A DNA stretch of 64,000 bases from the NCBI GenBank assembly GCA_032821775.1, contig JAVLRN010000009.1, positions 2,294,001 through 2,358,000 of the forward strand, given 5' to 3'. Of this stretch, positions 35,026-45,820 are shown piece after piece (the stretch's first letter is position 1; each line of letters begins with the position of its first letter). The stretch comes from Sanguinoderma infundibulare. Taxonomy: Eukaryota > Basidiomycota > Agaricomycetes > Polyporales > Polyporaceae. Under the pieces are notes generated by a model. It was not told where the DNA came from, did not search any database, and was given only the letters and a program-made list of their open reading frames with translations. A program made the translations under genes and the position numbers.

Positions 35026-37647
35026 ATGTCTCCGCCCTCCGCGTCCTACCGCCCACCTGCTCCCGGAGAGGTCCTTGGAGGATTTGCGCCCAGATGGCTG
35101 CTGCTACATTGGTGGACGGCGATCGCGTCCGTGATCGTCCTGGCGCTCGCACCTCGGTCGACACTTGGGTACATCCCCGCACAGGCGACCAACCAGACGA
35201 GCGTCGCGCAACAGGCCGGCTTGAACTTTTCGGACGTGTCGAAGCTGAGCATGCAGTGGTACCCGATGGGGTCGTACACCGAGCAGATATCCTATCAGCT
35301 CGTCGGCGCGGATAGCTTGGGGATCAATAAGGTGCATATTCCATTTCCTTAGTCCGTTTTCATGTTCCCTTTATCCCGGGCCGCTGTGGTGTGGGGTGTG
35401 TGACGTTGCGGGTGAGAGTGGTGGGAGGTTGAAACGTTGAACGCGGGGGGCGGGTGGGGGTGGCGATGATGTCGGGAGAGGTTAGCCCCGTTTGGATACC
35501 GTGCGTACGGAGACGTACGTTATCCCTGTCTGTGGCGAGGACAATCCCAGCCTATCCTCCGAGTCTGTAGTTTCGTCCGGTGTTGGTCCAATTTGACTGC
35601 TTATGACGTCTGTTTATATCAGGGAGCACTCGTCCACTTCTCGGAGGATAAGATGCCGAACGGCACGAGTGAGTCCTCCATCTGTTCGGTGCCTTATGCA
35701 TAGGACGCTTGGCCCGGCCTTTGACAATGATGGTAATCTTTCAGCAACGACGCCGTGGATTGCGCTTGTGTCCTGCGACGCGAATTCCACCAACGCTTCA
35801 TCCGAGGATGATATTTTTACCCTCGCCAGGGACAGAGGGGCGGTTGCTGCGGTGCGCGCTTCCTTTGCGAATGGTTGTGGTATTGCTAGTGACTAAATGT
35901 TTGTCTTGCAGCTCCTGTATTCACTCACGTCGGTATCGTGCTATATCAACCCAGAGTATTCGAATCCCGCCAACTTCGACCAAGTTATGGATATATTCGC
36001 CACGCAATCTCTTTCCTCTTCAAGGTGAGCCCGGTGCCAGTCGTGTACGACAATCTCTGCTTACTCGTATCTCGTGCAGACTTATCGAGACTCAGATCGA
36101 CACCATCCTCGGAAATTCCTCGTCGAAGTATTATTGGTTCAGCCCCTCGCTGCTGAACAGTAGCTATAACGACGTGGAGGCGGCGATCGTCAACCACACC
36201 GTTCCTTCTCCCGGCTATCTATTCGCCACGCTTACCGCGTCTAACGCAACCGATCCGTCGTCGAACAGCACTGGACCTGCGAACACGCCCAGCAATGGCC
36301 AGGGGGCGTCCAACCCCCCTGGTGGTAACACGAACACTAGCTTAGCGATGTGGGCTATTCTTGTCGCCTCCTTCTTGATGTACTAGGCTCGGGTAACTGA
36401 TTCGTGCTTGACTGTTCGTTGCTAGGATCATCCTGTACGCTATCACTGGTTGTGTCTCCGCCTTGTTCTGCGTCGTCATTATCTCTGGCGTACGTCCATT
36501 CCTATGTGATGCATATGCGCGCTCGACGTCCCCCTCACGTTCCTCGCATTTTGGCTTTGATAGGCAATCAGGGCGATCCGTCACCCCGAACGATACGGAC
36601 CCCGCTCCGGCGACGCGTTTGGCCCGCCAGGCGTGCTCGGGGCCCAGAGTCGGGCCCGCGGTCTCACGCGGGCGATCCTCGACACATTCCCCGTCGTCAA
36701 ATTCGGCAGGATCGATGCCGGCCCCGACGCGCCCGCGCCCGCGAAGGACATCGAGAGCGTCGACCATATGCCGTCCTCGCCCCCGGCGACAGGAAAGCCG
36801 GCGGCGAGTCTGGGCGATAACCGCTCGGAGGTCGCGGTCGAGCTCCGCGAGTGGACCGCGGCGGCCTCGCGCGTTGGGGATCGGGATCAAGAGAAACAGG
36901 ACGAGGGTGCTGCCACCCTAGGATCCGTCGTCCTCCCCACTCTCGCGCGTGATCCTACGGCAGGTAGCGTCGACGCCGAGGATGCGGAAGGTGGGGAGCA
37001 GTCCCCCGGGGCCAGCTCGTCGTCGTCCGCCCCCAAGGCCGTGCCGCGTCCCCCGAAAGCGTTTACGGAGCGGCGAGGCAATTCGTCCGTGGCCGGGGAG
37101 AAGGACGTCGTCCCGGACGCGATCGGACGCGAGACGTGCCCGATTTGTATCGTAGACTTTGAAGAGGGCGACGACCTGCGGGTGCTGCCGTGTGAGGGCC
37201 ACCACCGGTTCCACCAAGAGTGCGTCGACCAGTGGCTGTTGGAGCTCTCGAGCAGCTGTCCGCTGTGCCGGCAAGGTATAGTATCATACTCTACCCTCCT
37301 TCGCCTCTACACGAGGAGTTAGGGTGGACGCTGACGATTGATGTGCTCCCACAGATTTCCAGGCACTCCAGACAATGATGGCTGCGGGAGAGGAGGCGGA
37401 CAACCTCGAGCCGCCGCACCCCCCAAGTCTTGGTACGGGGTCGGGCTCGGGGTCGGGTCCGGCGCGCCCGATATCGTCCGCCGCGGCGCGGTTCTCGCGG
37501 TATCTGCGGACGGCACGGAGGCGGCAGCGACGCGCGCGCGAGGATCCGAGCGAGTCTGACCTTACGACGGTCCAGCTTCAGACTCCTCCTCCTCCGCCCC
37601 CACCGATGCGCACGACGCTGCACGTGCTAGCAGGACGGAGCGAGTAG
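35026..37647 (+). CDS. PA-TM-RING E3 ubiquitin ligase
   Basis: Membrane-anchored RING-H2 ligase of the RNF13/RNF167-like layout, expected on endosomal or vacuolar membranes. Eight exons (35026-35331, 35623-35668, 35745-35851, 35912-36024, 36080-36349, 36426-36489, 36564-37275, 37355-37647) give 636 aa. An N-terminal hydrophobic signal anchor (SVIVLALAPRSTLG) leads into a lumenal protease-associated domain with many N-glycosylation sites. The single membrane helix is IILYAITGCVSALFCVVIIS, followed by AIRAIRHPERYGPR. The RING-H2 finger CPICIVDFEEGDDLRVLPCE ... HHRFHQEC ... CPLC is complete. Between helix and RING is a disordered linker. A second donor in the same phase (36380) would lengthen the hydrophobic segment by ten residues; I used 36350. 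Confidence 0.92.
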
Positions 37648-38135
37648 CCCGGACTCGAGTGTGAGTGTGTGAGTTGATCGGAGGGGCAGATGGACCATTT
37701 TATTCGTGCGTGGGCGCGTGGGCTTTGAACTGTTTCCGTGAGCATGCGGCGGACGTCTGTATTAGTAGCTAGCGGCCTTTCCCTGATTTTATGACGGTTT
37801 GTACCAGTCGTTTTACGATAACTAATGTATGACTATGCTTTTGCCTTTCAGACTTTTCATGCCTTCGGAGGTGAATGTCTGGTGATTGCGGTTTGTGCTA
37901 CCAGCGGAAGGCATGCGTGTGGATAGGGTCGACCTGAGAGGAGCTCGAGGCGGCCACTTCTGTCGTTAGTCGCAAGGTAATGTAGGTGCGCTGTCAGGCA
38001 AGAGATCTCGCAAGAATCTTTGCTAAACGAAAGGACAGAGATAACAGCCACGACGGTCGATATTCTACACCGGGAGGTACACATGACAACACTACTCAAG
38101 TTAACATGCGTTGCAGTTATACTCTACGAGGAACC
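37648..38135. other. Intergenic, RING gene 3' region to array edge
   Basis: No ORF of note. It separates the last single-copy gene from the first array fragment. Confidence 0.5.
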
Positions 38136-38423
38136 CTATCCAGGAATGACGTCGACATCACAAAGACGATGAATGAAGACTGTCCCTCTCGTATCTGCTG
38201 ACGACAGCGTTCTCCCATCCGGCGAGAAGGCGGCTTTGATAACGCAGGCCCCGTGCTTGCGGAACGTCTCCACGCACGAGCCGTCTCTAGTCCTCCAGAG
38301 CCGCACCGGTTTGTCGTTCGACGCTGACGCGATGTACCGCCCGCATGAAGAGAAAAATGCAGCGAGAACCCAGCCGCCGCAATGCCCGCGGAGCGACCTC
38401 AGCATCGACTGGGAGGCTTTCAA
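38136..38423 (-). pseudogene. FW fragment: last WD repeats only
   Basis: Minus-strand remnant of the FW 3' end. It preserves the last two WD repeats (CGRYIASASNDKPVRLWRTR and AAFSPDGRTLS) and an altered C-terminus (VFIHRLCDVDVIPG). Upstream it is cut off at about 38420, where FunK1 sequence begins on the other strand. Too short to encode a propeller; a truncation relic at the array edge. Confidence 0.8.
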
Positions 38424-39027
38424 GTGGTTTCCGAGCGCGCAGAACGGCAGGCCTAGGAGGCTTCAGACGTTCCTCGTGAGTTATTCATACCTCCCGCGAT
38501 CCCTCCGGGCCCTAAACCTAACACCTTCACAGAGGTCCCCAGGTTCGCAATCGGTGTCCTCCATTCTGGATGGAGAGACGCGGTTCGAGATCGCGGACGA
38601 GCTCGAGTCGTTCTTATACATCGCCCTCTGGGTGGGGATGCTTTGGCTGCACAGCAATTCCACCGATGTCCGAACGTACATGGACACGCTCTTCGAGGTC
38701 AAGGAGGCGGACTTCGACGGTAGAATGCCGTCGATCTGGAAGTGGCTCATGCTCGAGCGCAACCAGCCCCTGCTGCTCGACGGCAGCGTCCTCAAGTTCC
38801 ACTGCACCCCCTCCGGTTCTGGCTCCGAGTCGGATGGACGCCGAAGCAATCGGCGGGAGGCGCTGACACCGTTTGAGTCCCTGCGGAAAGAGCTGCTCGC
38901 TTGGTGCCACGCCAGGATCGTCGACACGCCCGCCTACTGGAAGGAGGATCCGCCAGAGTATTGCTTCATACACCGCGAAGATCACATCCCGGCGCTCAAG
39001 AAGGCCACCGCGGCAGTCCGCCGGTAG
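38400..39027 (+). pseudogene. FunK1-type fungal protein kinase, C-terminal fragment
   Basis: The plus-strand reading contains the kinase-lobe signature LSIDWEAFKW, then, after a 57-nt intron (38476-38532, GTGAG to CACAG), GETRFEIADELESFLYIALW and an intact C-terminal lobe ending at 39027. The run LSIDWE ... DELESF is typical of the FunK1 family abundant in agaricomycetes. Everything upstream of the DFG-equivalent (ATP-binding lobe, catalytic loop) is missing and replaced by antisense WD40 sequence. It is therefore a 5'-truncated gene, although the remaining exons have no stop. A J fragment starts immediately after its stop codon. Confidence 0.75.
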
Positions 39028-39029
39028 CG

Positions 39030-39340
39030 AAGAGCTCCAGGCGCTGCGTGCGTACGTCGAGACCGTCCCCGCTGCGTTCCGCATCCCCCGCCCGCCACCG
39101 ATACCTACCCCGTCGGCGACGCGCCGTACTGCGATGCCATCGCACGACCAGAGACGGTCGCCGAAAGCCCTTGCTCTGCCTGCGATACAGCGGCAGGCGT
39201 CGTTCGAGTTCGAGACGGAGTCGGAGGCGGAGAGCGAGTCAGTAGGCGGAACAGCCGAGCTTGGAGGAGATCAGGAAGAGGCGGCTTCCGAGATTTGGAG
39301 GTTGAAAGTCGGATTTGGCGTAGGTTCGCTTGCGTCATGA
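39030..39340 (+). pseudogene. J2: 3' fragment of the Josephin gene
   Basis: Matches the J1 C-terminus from the last UIM (EELQALRAYVETVPAAFR, with the UIM core LQAALRASL shortened) through PPPIPTP to EFETESEAESE. It then shifts frame before the conserved end. The Josephin domain is absent. Similarity continues into the noncoding 3' flank towards FW2. Confidence 0.8.
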
Positions 39341-39728
39341 TGTGTATGTGTCGTCAATGGGTTGCATACGGATCGCTGACGTGTTCACCTTTACAGACTT
39401 TGGGATCGTGACGAGTAACTCATGTCTTGCCCTGTGTTCAAGATTGCCAGCCACCCAAATTTGTGGGGTGCGAGGTATTCAATATTTTCGAAGGGTATAT
39501 ATAACGCTGTAATCTGATCCTTTCGTGCAGTGATACTTACTATGCATATGCTGACTGAAGACGTTGAACACTCCGCGGAGGCATGCCGACCTGGAGCTGC
39601 AAGCCCACGACGGAATATGACGGTCAAGACATTCATACTGGTATAGCAAGGCGTTCATTACTCCAAGAAGTGGTTCAGAAGTCAGAGTAACTCACGACAT
39701 ACGTACATAACAACGGTTCATTAATATC
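39341..39728. other. Spacer between J2 and FW2
   Basis: Noncoding; similar to 45405-45820 between J3 and FW3. No separate gene. Confidence 0.6.
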
Positions 39729-42025
39729 CTACAAGCAACTTTCTTCTGGGATAATATCAGAAAGACGTCGAATGAAAACACTCCCATCGCGCGCCCCAAA
39801 CGACAGTGTTCTCCCATCCAGAGAGAAGGCCACATGGGTAACCTCTCCACCATGCTCGCCGAACATCTTCACCCACGAGCCGTATCTCGTCCTCCACATG
39901 TCCACCTTTTCGTCGTCCGACGCCGATGCGAAGTACTTCCCGCATGGAGAGAAGCACGCAGCATTGACGCTCTTGCGATGCTCATTGAGCAACACAAGCG
40001 TGTCGCCGGTATTCGCATCCCAGATCTCCACCTGGTCTGACGACAGGAACAGGATCAACGCACCATCTGGCGAAAACGTCACATCGTTTCTCGGTGCCGT
40101 ATGTCTCCACAGTATGAGCAGCTCCTTTCCTGTGTCCACGTCCCAGAGTCGGACTGTATTGTCATCAGACGCCGTGGCGAGGAGTGCGCTCCCGGGATGG
40201 AAAGCAGCAGTGCTGATCCACGCCTCGTGACCTCGAAGGACGATGTGCAGCGTGCCCAATGCCACATCCCAGACGCAACAGCCATGATTGTCCCCGTTTA
40301 AAGGTGATGCAATCCAGCGCCCGTCCGGGGAGAAGCAGAAGGAGCTGAGGGAACGCCCTCTGAATGCTAGCAGGTGGACCTGCTGGGACGTCCGGAAATC
40401 CCACAGGCACACGGCCGTGTGAGCTTCAAGGGAATTGGATGCGGGAGGACCAGAGGGATTCTCGCATTGGAAGGCGATCATGGTTCCATCGGGGGACCAT
40501 CGGCAGGTTCCATAGCCCTTGACTGTCGCGACTTGGAAGCCACCCCGGGTGATATCCCAAATCGCGACCGAGCCCCTCCTATCCTCGCCTGCGGATACGA
40601 GATACTGACTGTCTGGGGAGAAGGACAGTGACCCCACACCTCCTCCATGAGCAGTCCATTCATGGGCGATCTGGCCGTCCGAGTCCCAGAGGATGATTGT
40701 GGAGTCCGAAGACCCGGTTGCGGTCCACTTGCTGTCCGGAGAAATAGCAAGCGATGTCACCCAGCCGTCGTGGCCATTGGGAGTCGCTACACATCGACAA
40801 ATGATTAATCACATTGCCACATTATATCAGCATCCCTGGGACGCACCCTGGCCCCACCGCGGTTCAACTACAAGCATTTTCCGTTGGTGCATCTTGGGGA
40901 AGTACTTCCTGAACTCTTGAGTCCAGAAATGCTTTCTGCGAGGATGGAGTCCTTCGATGATGGGGATGCTTATTCGAGGTTGAGGGAAACGGTGCAGTTC
41001 CTGATCTAACTGTGAACACCTGAGTGGCAGATCCCCCCCTTCTCCGCGCAAGGCCCTTAAAGGACGAATGTATTCTGAAAAGGTTACTATAACCTCATTC
41101 GGGTTTGGGTGCTGGAGACTCTTCAAAAGCTTGACAACCAGCTCGATGGGTTTGGTCTTGAACAGCGACCTCAAGGTCAGCGAGTGCAGTCGAGCACAGT
41201 GCGCTAATTGTGGGGTCATAATTGAAACCTTGATACTCTCTGAACATGAAAAATCGAGTATATGAATGGTCAAGCATAGCGAACCGTAAGATACTGGTGG
41301 GCTCACCGAGGTTCACGGTCAGAGTCTCCACAGTGGGTTTCGCCAACTCCAACAGAAACTCATTTGTGGCATCATCCATAAAGCCATTCATCTGAAATGA
41401 GGATGTACAGGTCAGCCATTGTCCTGGATACGTGCCGGGTAATGTCGGTCCTCACCTCGAGTGTCCTTAGCCGTAACCGCCTACATGATTGTTGTCCAGG
41501 TGCAGTCAGATGTGGGCCGGCATGATTCTTGATACGCAGTGCGAGGCAGACGAGTTCTTCGACGTTCGGAAACGCGGAGACTAGCCGGACAAAGTCCAGG
41601 TCTGTCGCAAAAGTAATGTTGTAGAATCGTAGCCTCTGAATGTGTGTTGCAGATGCACGACAGAATGTGAGACAGGTTTTGTGAGGCAGAAGGACAACGT
41701 AGTCATCGAATGGAGCAGTGAATTCGATTTCGGCGAGATTGGGGATGAGTTTAAGGGGGAGGGAAGGCACCAAGTGGGTCGGATCTATGGACATCGACCG
41801 AACGAGGGGGACGAGGTGGGGTTTGGCGTGAAGGAGATGGCGAAGGCCGAAGATCTGATTGGTGCCGTAGAACCGGAGGTGTGCAACCAGGAGAGAAAGA
41901 CTGCGAGGACGGAGTTGGCGACATGTGAGGGAAAAGTTGCGTAGGGCCTTGCGACTATAGTAATCGTCATTTGAACAATGGCCGATGACCCTCTCGATGA
42001 CTTCCCAGGGGGGCGCGGGAGGCAT
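39729..42025 (-). CDS. FW2: F-box/WD40 protein, N-terminus shortened
   Basis: Exons 42025-41456, 41391-41307, 41239-40847 and 40786-39729 give 701 aa with introns of 64, 67 and 60 nt, as in the other copies. The usual start (ATG at about 42127) is followed by an expanded Ser-Pro-Ser-Ser-Pro tract and then an in-frame TAA, so the first usable start is ATG 42025, just before the F-box PPAPPWEVIERVIGHCSNDD. The F-box, the middle region and eight WD repeats are otherwise open. Blade 6 is one residue shorter than in the other copies (SSDQVEIWDANTG). Expected role: substrate receptor of an SCF ubiquitin ligase, the F-box binding Skp1 and the propeller binding the target. Confidence 0.85.
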
Positions 42026-42939
42026 AGTGAGTTAGGTGCTGGAGACTGGGGAAGCGGGTGCGGAGGGTGAGGAGGGTGAGGAGGGTGAAGAGGGTGAGGA
42101 GGGCGAGGAGGGTGAAGAGTCCATCGTCGTTCAAGGACAGATGCAGTGTGTATGGACAGGACAGGGCTGGGTCGCACTGTCCCCGAGTCTTACGGCGGCT
42201 CGTCGAAGCTCTGGGTCATCCACACGTTGTTTCGGAGCTGAAATATACCCTACGCCCTCGTCTAGTCAATTAAACCTTAGTTCGATGAACGTGCAGACGC
42301 TTCAATGGATCGTCAATGCCGATATGTGCTAGGTGGGTTGAAACTTACGTCAAATGGCATAGCTAGGCGCGCACCAGCGAGTTTGAACGTCGGGAGAGGG
42401 AACGATTTACGCAGCTTTGGTGCCGGACCGGTTACGCACCGCCAACTCGACCACGCAGAAGCTGCACGCCCTCCAACACGACACAGCCAACGAGGCATCA
42501 TGTATGAAGGTTCACCTGTACATTCAAGCTGCAGTATCAGTATCATCTCGCGGTATGTGTCAGGATCGATAGGTGTAAGCGTACTCGTATTAGGATTACG
42601 TCGGCCAGCGTCACATCCTCTGGCGGTTGATCGTGTGCAGGGGCGGAACGTGACATGACTGAGGTAGAAAGGGTACGATTTAAGCATTGTACAAGATGGT
42701 AAGCGGTGGGTGTATCTGACAGACAAGGTTTATTACGGGGATGGTCTGGGAGTGAGACATGTAGCGGAGGTATTGGAGGATCGTTCGTCATGTGAGTACG
42801 CATAATATATGGAGGCCAGAACTGTTTCTAAGTGGTCGTCGAATCAAAGAAGGTGCGGCAATGATCAGGCGTGCAGTGCTCTCCCGTAGCACTCGTCAAA
42901 AACATGAACGTAGCAAAACAAACGCAAGAAAAAGAGAGT
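42026..42939. other. Spacer between FW2 and A2, with a codon-repeat minisatellite
   Basis: At about 42056-42120 a GAGGGTGAG-type array (plus strand) encodes on the minus strand the Ser/Pro tract of the former FW2 N-terminus; it is longer than in FW1, FW3 or FW4. The rest is noncoding and resembles the other FW-A spacers. No gene. Confidence 0.65.
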
Positions 42940-43800
42940 CTAAGTCCTCCACTCGAACCGCAAGTTACCGTCGACAGGGCTCGTGTAGTCAATTTGCATC
43001 TGGTGTTGCGCGCGCTTCAGCAACGCGAGCGGACTCCTCCACGACGCACATCGGCGATGCACCCCCGACCCTGAACGGCGACGCAGCCAGCTCGTAGTTG
43101 TTCGACGTCTGTGCGCGCCGGCTGAGCGGCTGGCGCGGGATCCCCGTTGGCGTGGGCGTTGATGGCCTCCCGACAACGGCCGAAAGAAGAGAGCCGGTAC
43201 GCGAGTTGACCAGCGTGAGTACCGGGAGGGCTCCAGGGAGGGATGGGGTACACGTCATACACATTGCGCGCAGGCCGAACATATGCGTTGAAAGTGCGAA
43301 AGAAACTGACCAACGGATGGTCCCGCATGTAAAACGGCGAGAGAAACTCACCAGAGGACGGTCCCGAAGCTGCCACGGAACCTCCGAAGAATGCCTGTCG
43401 GCTTCGCACCAGCAGGAGCATTCTCCTGGACAACTATTCAGGCTCCAGATGCGGCAGACAGAACGCTGGCATCGCTCCCCGAGCGCGTCCGCAAACTGCG
43501 TTGTAAAGAAGCAGCCGCGGCGGGAGATAGGTGACTTCAGGGGAGTGAGCGGGGATGCGAATCCTGCAAGAGACGAACGGCGGCGCTGGAGGCGGGGTTG
43601 GGAGTCGTCCGCTGAGGGAATGGATATCAATTGGAGGACTTGGGACTCATCCGCCACGCTCCCGTGGGTGCTCGTGTGCGCTGTAGGAGTGGTATCGTCC
43701 TGCAAGAGTGTGGCGGCGGCTGCTCGTGACGTAAACGGAGAAGGGGATTGAGACGCCTGCGTACTTGGGGGTTCGGTGCAAGGAGGCCAGAGGAAGGTGA
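42940..43800 (-). pseudogene. A2: degenerate copy of gene A
   Basis: Both exon regions can be aligned with A1 (TPTAHTST, VADESQVL, SIPSADDSQPRL; then SNNYELAASPF and LRFEWRT). The start codon is lost, the coding sequence is frameshifted after LTPLKS and again before MCVVE, and the C-terminal block is interrupted (the segment corresponding to DEDVFPVGTA is missing). Not expected to give a protein. Confidence 0.8.
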
Positions 43801-43965
43801 GAATCCAGAGAAACGCATTGCAGAGACGGTTGGCCTGCGGTTGGCGCAACTCTCACGCGTGCCATTCGCTTCTAGGCAACTCCTCGGCGCTACTGGGCCG
43901 GGCCCGTCGTCGAACGGTCTTCTTCCCGACCCAGTGCCACTCATTTCTGCTTTCTCTGACACTGA

Positions 43966-45404
43966 GGGACACTATGTGAGTATGTGAGCCTGTATTCGAC
44001 CTGGTGCCGTCTATCTGACTGATCCTAACGTTCTCGGCCCTGTGTGGAGTTTGCAGAGATTGCTAGATGACCGTACGCGTCCAGCTATCAGCGCGAACAT
44101 GGCGGGCTCCTGAGGTGCGTTTCGAACAGTTATTTAGTTCTCTTCTGCATTATCGCTCGTGGCGCAGGTCTCTTATCCCTTAAATTCATAGAAGGGCATC
44201 GCAGGTTTTGGTCTCGAGCGCACCGAGTGTTGTCATTGCCCAAGAACTAGCACGCGAATTCCGAGTACAACGCCGACAGCTAATCGTGTTAAGTACAGGT
44301 CGTTGACTTTACCAGGACGCCGTTTGCATCCGCGCTGCACCACACTACGACGCTCCAGCAATATCTCCAGAATTGCCAAGAGGTGGGCTTTAGTTTGACC
44401 TCAACACCGGGATATCGCTAACCTTCGCCCAAGAATCAGAATTTTCCGACATCAAGACCCCGCGCTGCACAGCACTCCCTGCACTTCCTTTGCATAGTCA
44501 TCGATGTAATGTCGACCTGCGTAGAAGACCCCAGAGGTCACTTCAGTTCCAACGCAAGTGCGTCCTCGTCCCAGTCTCACGTCGAAGGACGACAACATGG
44601 AACTCCGAACCACGCTCCAAGCCTTGCTCGCAAATGGCGACTACGGCGACTCGAGAGGACATCCCCCAATAATTTGATATGTTCAACGCCCCGCCTCTCC
44701 CTCTTCCCTCGTGGACGGCCTCGTCCAAACCGATTGCGACTACGATGTCATCGAGACGAGATGGCCCGCGGCGCGCACGTCCAGACAGCGGACGCAGGCG
44801 CATGTCTAGGAGCAGCTAGAGCAAAAGGACCAGGTTCTCGCAAGCATGGCAGGCCAGCGCTCAGTCATAGAGTGCGCCGCGTGCGGGAGGTCGCACTGCA
44901 GCATCACTCGAATCGATATGGCGTCGCCCTGCTGGTTCCGGCCCCGGTTCTGAAGAGCCAGAGTTAAAGGCGAGGACGAGGACCTCCGGAGCACAATCGC
45001 GGAGAGCGAGGCGATGATGCAGGCACAATCTCTGGCTCTGGTTCTGTGCCGAGATCGCACGACGTCCCGATGTGGCAGCAGCACACGGTGTACAATGAGG
45101 AGGACGAAGAGCTCCAGGCGCTGCGTGCGTGCGTCGAGACCGTCCCCGCTGCGTTCCGCATCCCCCGCCCGCCACCGATACCTACCCCGTCGGCGACGCG
45201 CCGTACTGCGATGTCGTCGCACGACCAGAGACGGTCGCCAAAAGCCCTTGCTCTGCCTGCGATACAGCGGCAGGCGTCGTTCGAGCTCGGGACGAAGTCG
45301 GAGGCGGAGAGGCGGAACAGCCGAGCTTGGAGGAGATCAGGAAGAGGCGGCTTCCGAGATTTGGAGGTTGAAAGTCGGATTTGGCGTAGGTTCGCTTGCG
45401 TCAT
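43966..45404 (+). pseudogene. J3: heavily degenerated Josephin gene copy
   Basis: Traces of J exons 2-5 can be followed in order: the GGGACACTAT microexon at about 43967, TTTGCAGAGAT, CGCAGGTTTTGGTCTCGAG, a UIM-like stretch near 44600 and the Pro-rich C-terminus (PPPIPTP) near 45170. Many indels break every frame and the region 43990-44500 is only weakly similar. It is the most decayed J copy, so unit R3 (or its J part) is older or less constrained than J4. Confidence 0.75.
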
Positions 45405-45820
45405 GATGTGTATGTGTCGTCAATGGATCGCTGACGTGTTCAACGTGCAGGCTTTCGGATAGTGACGCGTAGCTCATGTCTTGCCCTATGTTCAAGATTG
45501 CCAGCCACCCAAATTTGTAGGGTGCGAGGTATTCAATATCTTCAAAGGATGTATATACCACTGTAATCTGATCCTTTCGTACAGTGATACTATGCACATG
45601 CTGACTGAAGACGTTGAGCACTCCTTGGACGTTGGCATGCCGACCTGGAGGTGCAAGCCCACGATGGAATATGACGGTCAAGGGCATTCACAGTGGTATA
45701 GCCTCAAGGCATTCGTCACTCCAGAAAGTGATTCGGAAGTCCAGTGCGCGAAGACGGCGTACGTACATAACAACGATTCGTCAAGTCCTGTCATGCTACT
45801 ACGTATGCTACATTAATATC
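45405..45820. other. Spacer between J3 and FW3
   Basis: Noncoding, similar to 39341-39728. Nothing else seen. Confidence 0.6.

Larger units (their letters stand above)
39030..43965 (-). repeat. Module copy R2 (inverted relative to R1)
   Basis: Contains J2 (3' fragment only), FW2 (intact) and A2 (pseudogene). It is the most shortened unit of the tandem array: most of J is missing, and A2 loses similarity to A1 at about 43800. Confidence 0.75.

Noticed and set aside
38173..39027. Single 284-codon ORF as one gene
   Set aside because: The first part is antisense to a WD40 fragment and the second is a truncated FunK1 with its own intron, so I treated them as two relics.
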